In this document: piece by piece, positions 62,641-64,000 of the stretch
Numbering within the stretch: position 1 is the first letter of the stretch
Layout of the letters: each line of letters begins with the position of its first letter
Origin: Eremophila alpestris peregrina
Lineage: Eukaryota > Chordata > Aves > Passeriformes > Alaudidae
DNA: 64,000 nucleotides
Direction of reading: 5' to 3'
NCBI GenBank assembly: GCA_009792885.1
Contig: WMCF01000025.1
Span: 4,257,899 to 4,321,898 of the forward strand
Notes under the pieces: model-generated
Databases searched by the model: none
Seen by the model: the letters and a program-made list of their open reading frames with translations, nothing else
What the model was told of the DNA's origin: nothing
Program-made: the position numbers and the translations under genes

Positions 62641-64000
62641 CTTTAATTGCCTTTTTGGGTTATGCTTCTGACTGGCTGGTTGTTTTGAAGCTATTTTGTT
62701 TCAGTTTTGAAAGTATCCTTGTAATATTTAATGGATATGAAAGAAGTATTGTTTCTAAGAGCTAATACTGAGGTCTCTGAGCCACTACAGTGCTGTCTTT
62801 GCATTTAACCACTCATTTTGCCTTACATAGTATCCCAGTATAAATTTTTAATTCATTATTATTTAATTTTAAATATTTCACTTAACTTGCTCTTGATCAA
62901 TACTGGTGCAATTGAGAAAAGAATGTACAGTTGTAATATGTCAGTGTGCAAATCCTCCAAAAAAAATCTGGTCTGAGGAAAAAAATGTTGGAAATTTTTG
63001 GAGGAGTTTGGTTTGTTTATTTCCTAGCTGAGGTTCAGTAGGATTTCAGCATCAAGGACTGCACTGAATTTTCTGAAATTCATATAGAAATATCTCAGGT
63101 AGATTTCTGACCATTAGCATTAGCCAGAAAATCACCATGAGGGCAGCCACCACACAACACAAGTGAATACACATGCATTCAAATGTTTATTATTGTCAGT
63201 TCTCCTTTCACACCAGATTGCAATCACTAACTAAGTGATTGTTCCAAGAAATTTTCAAGGCTTTGCTGCTGCCCATTTCTCTTTACTTTTCTGATTGTGA
63301 CTGGAAGAAAAGCTTAGAGACGAGTGAGATTTCTCTAGGAGCATCAGCTCCCTCAAGCAAGTGTGTGCAGAGGCAGACACAGGGGAAAAACACGAGCCTG
63401 AAGCGTGATGCTGATACCTCACAGATGCAACTTGTGCGTGTCTGGGAAAACAGCTCTTGTCCACATGTCCAGTACACAGAAAGACAAGTCAGCTTAAGTC
63501 CCCTGTGGCCTGATTAGCTTGAAACAGAAAAACACTGTATCAGTAATCTCAGCTAGAAGGTCACAAACACTGCACTTTGGTAACTTAGTGCCCATGGGTG
63601 GTCAGAGAATCCAAGTATTTATTTCCTAAGGCAATTGTGTAAAAGCTAACTCTGTTTTTCTGCAATCTGGAGCAGTAAAGTACTTTTCACATAGTCCAGG
63701 CTGTTATCAGGCAAGAAATTGCAGCTGCCTCAGCAAGCCATTTGGCTGTGGTACCTCAGTTTTAGTGTGCTTTCTAATCTGGATACAACACTGAGAGTGA
63801 AATCATTCCCTGAGCCAGCTCCTCATGCTTCGGCCCAGTTCAAACCTACCATGTAAACATAGTGAGAAAATTGAACTATAAATGCATAGATTTGCTTGAC
63901 AGATCTGTGTTTCAAAATATGAGAAGAATAACCCTAAACACATGCTCTCAAAATTAATTGTCTTCCCCCCCCCCCAAATTATATGCCTTCAATAAGCTCA
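62641..64000. other. Unique DNA, no gene seen
   Basis: No family or exon recognised. A run of 11 C lies at 63965-63975, close to the end of the window. Confidence 0.5.

Noticed and set aside
62374..62671. Hydrophobic open frames resembling membrane proteins
   Set aside because: They are translations of a T/G-only tract, which gives F, V, L, C, W and G by composition.
1..64000. CRISPR array, operons, bacterial-type promoters or terminators
   Set aside because: The sequence is vertebrate nuclear DNA, and no regularly spaced repeats of that kind are present.

Overview
The window looks like a non-coding stretch of a bird genome, probably a songbird. It is AT-rich, contains a 281-base run of N, has no long open reading frames with recognisable domains, and carries repeats typical of birds: CR1 LINE fragments and endogenous-retrovirus LTRs, including the songbird-type families that open TGTCCTGGTTT. 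Species and chromosome cannot be read from the sequence. I found no convincing protein-coding exon, tRNA, rRNA or CRISPR array. It may be a gene desert or a large intron.

Layout. 0-5 kb: a CR1 3' end (minus strand), then an ERVL-type LTR (plus) split by a second LTR (minus). 5-13 kb: mostly unique AT-rich DNA with small hairpins and a possible ancient CR1. 13.4-14.8 kb: an LTR (plus) of the same family as the nested one, followed by possible retroviral leader sequence. 15-23 kb: unique DNA with a diverged 130-bp duplication, ending in a purine-rich run and the N gap. 23-31 kb: unique DNA, an old CR1, a short LTR piece and a very old amniote-type CR1. 31-47 kb: unique DNA with strong hairpins and two probable minus-strand LTRs near 37 and 39 kb. 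47-55 kb: a CR1 (plus), an assembly artefact at 50.4-50.6 kb and another CR1 (minus). 55-64 kb: unique DNA, an unrecognised 205-codon ORF, and a well-preserved solo LTR with a perfect 5-bp target duplication.

The most useful observation is at 50,404-50,568. Two identical 69-bp copies flank 27 bases that match the middle of the Nextera mate-pair junction adapter. This is library sequence built into the assembly, not biology. The main biological content is layered retroelement history: an LTR nested in an LTR, two dispersed members of one LTR family, and CR1 copies of at least three apparent ages. No new biological system is evident.
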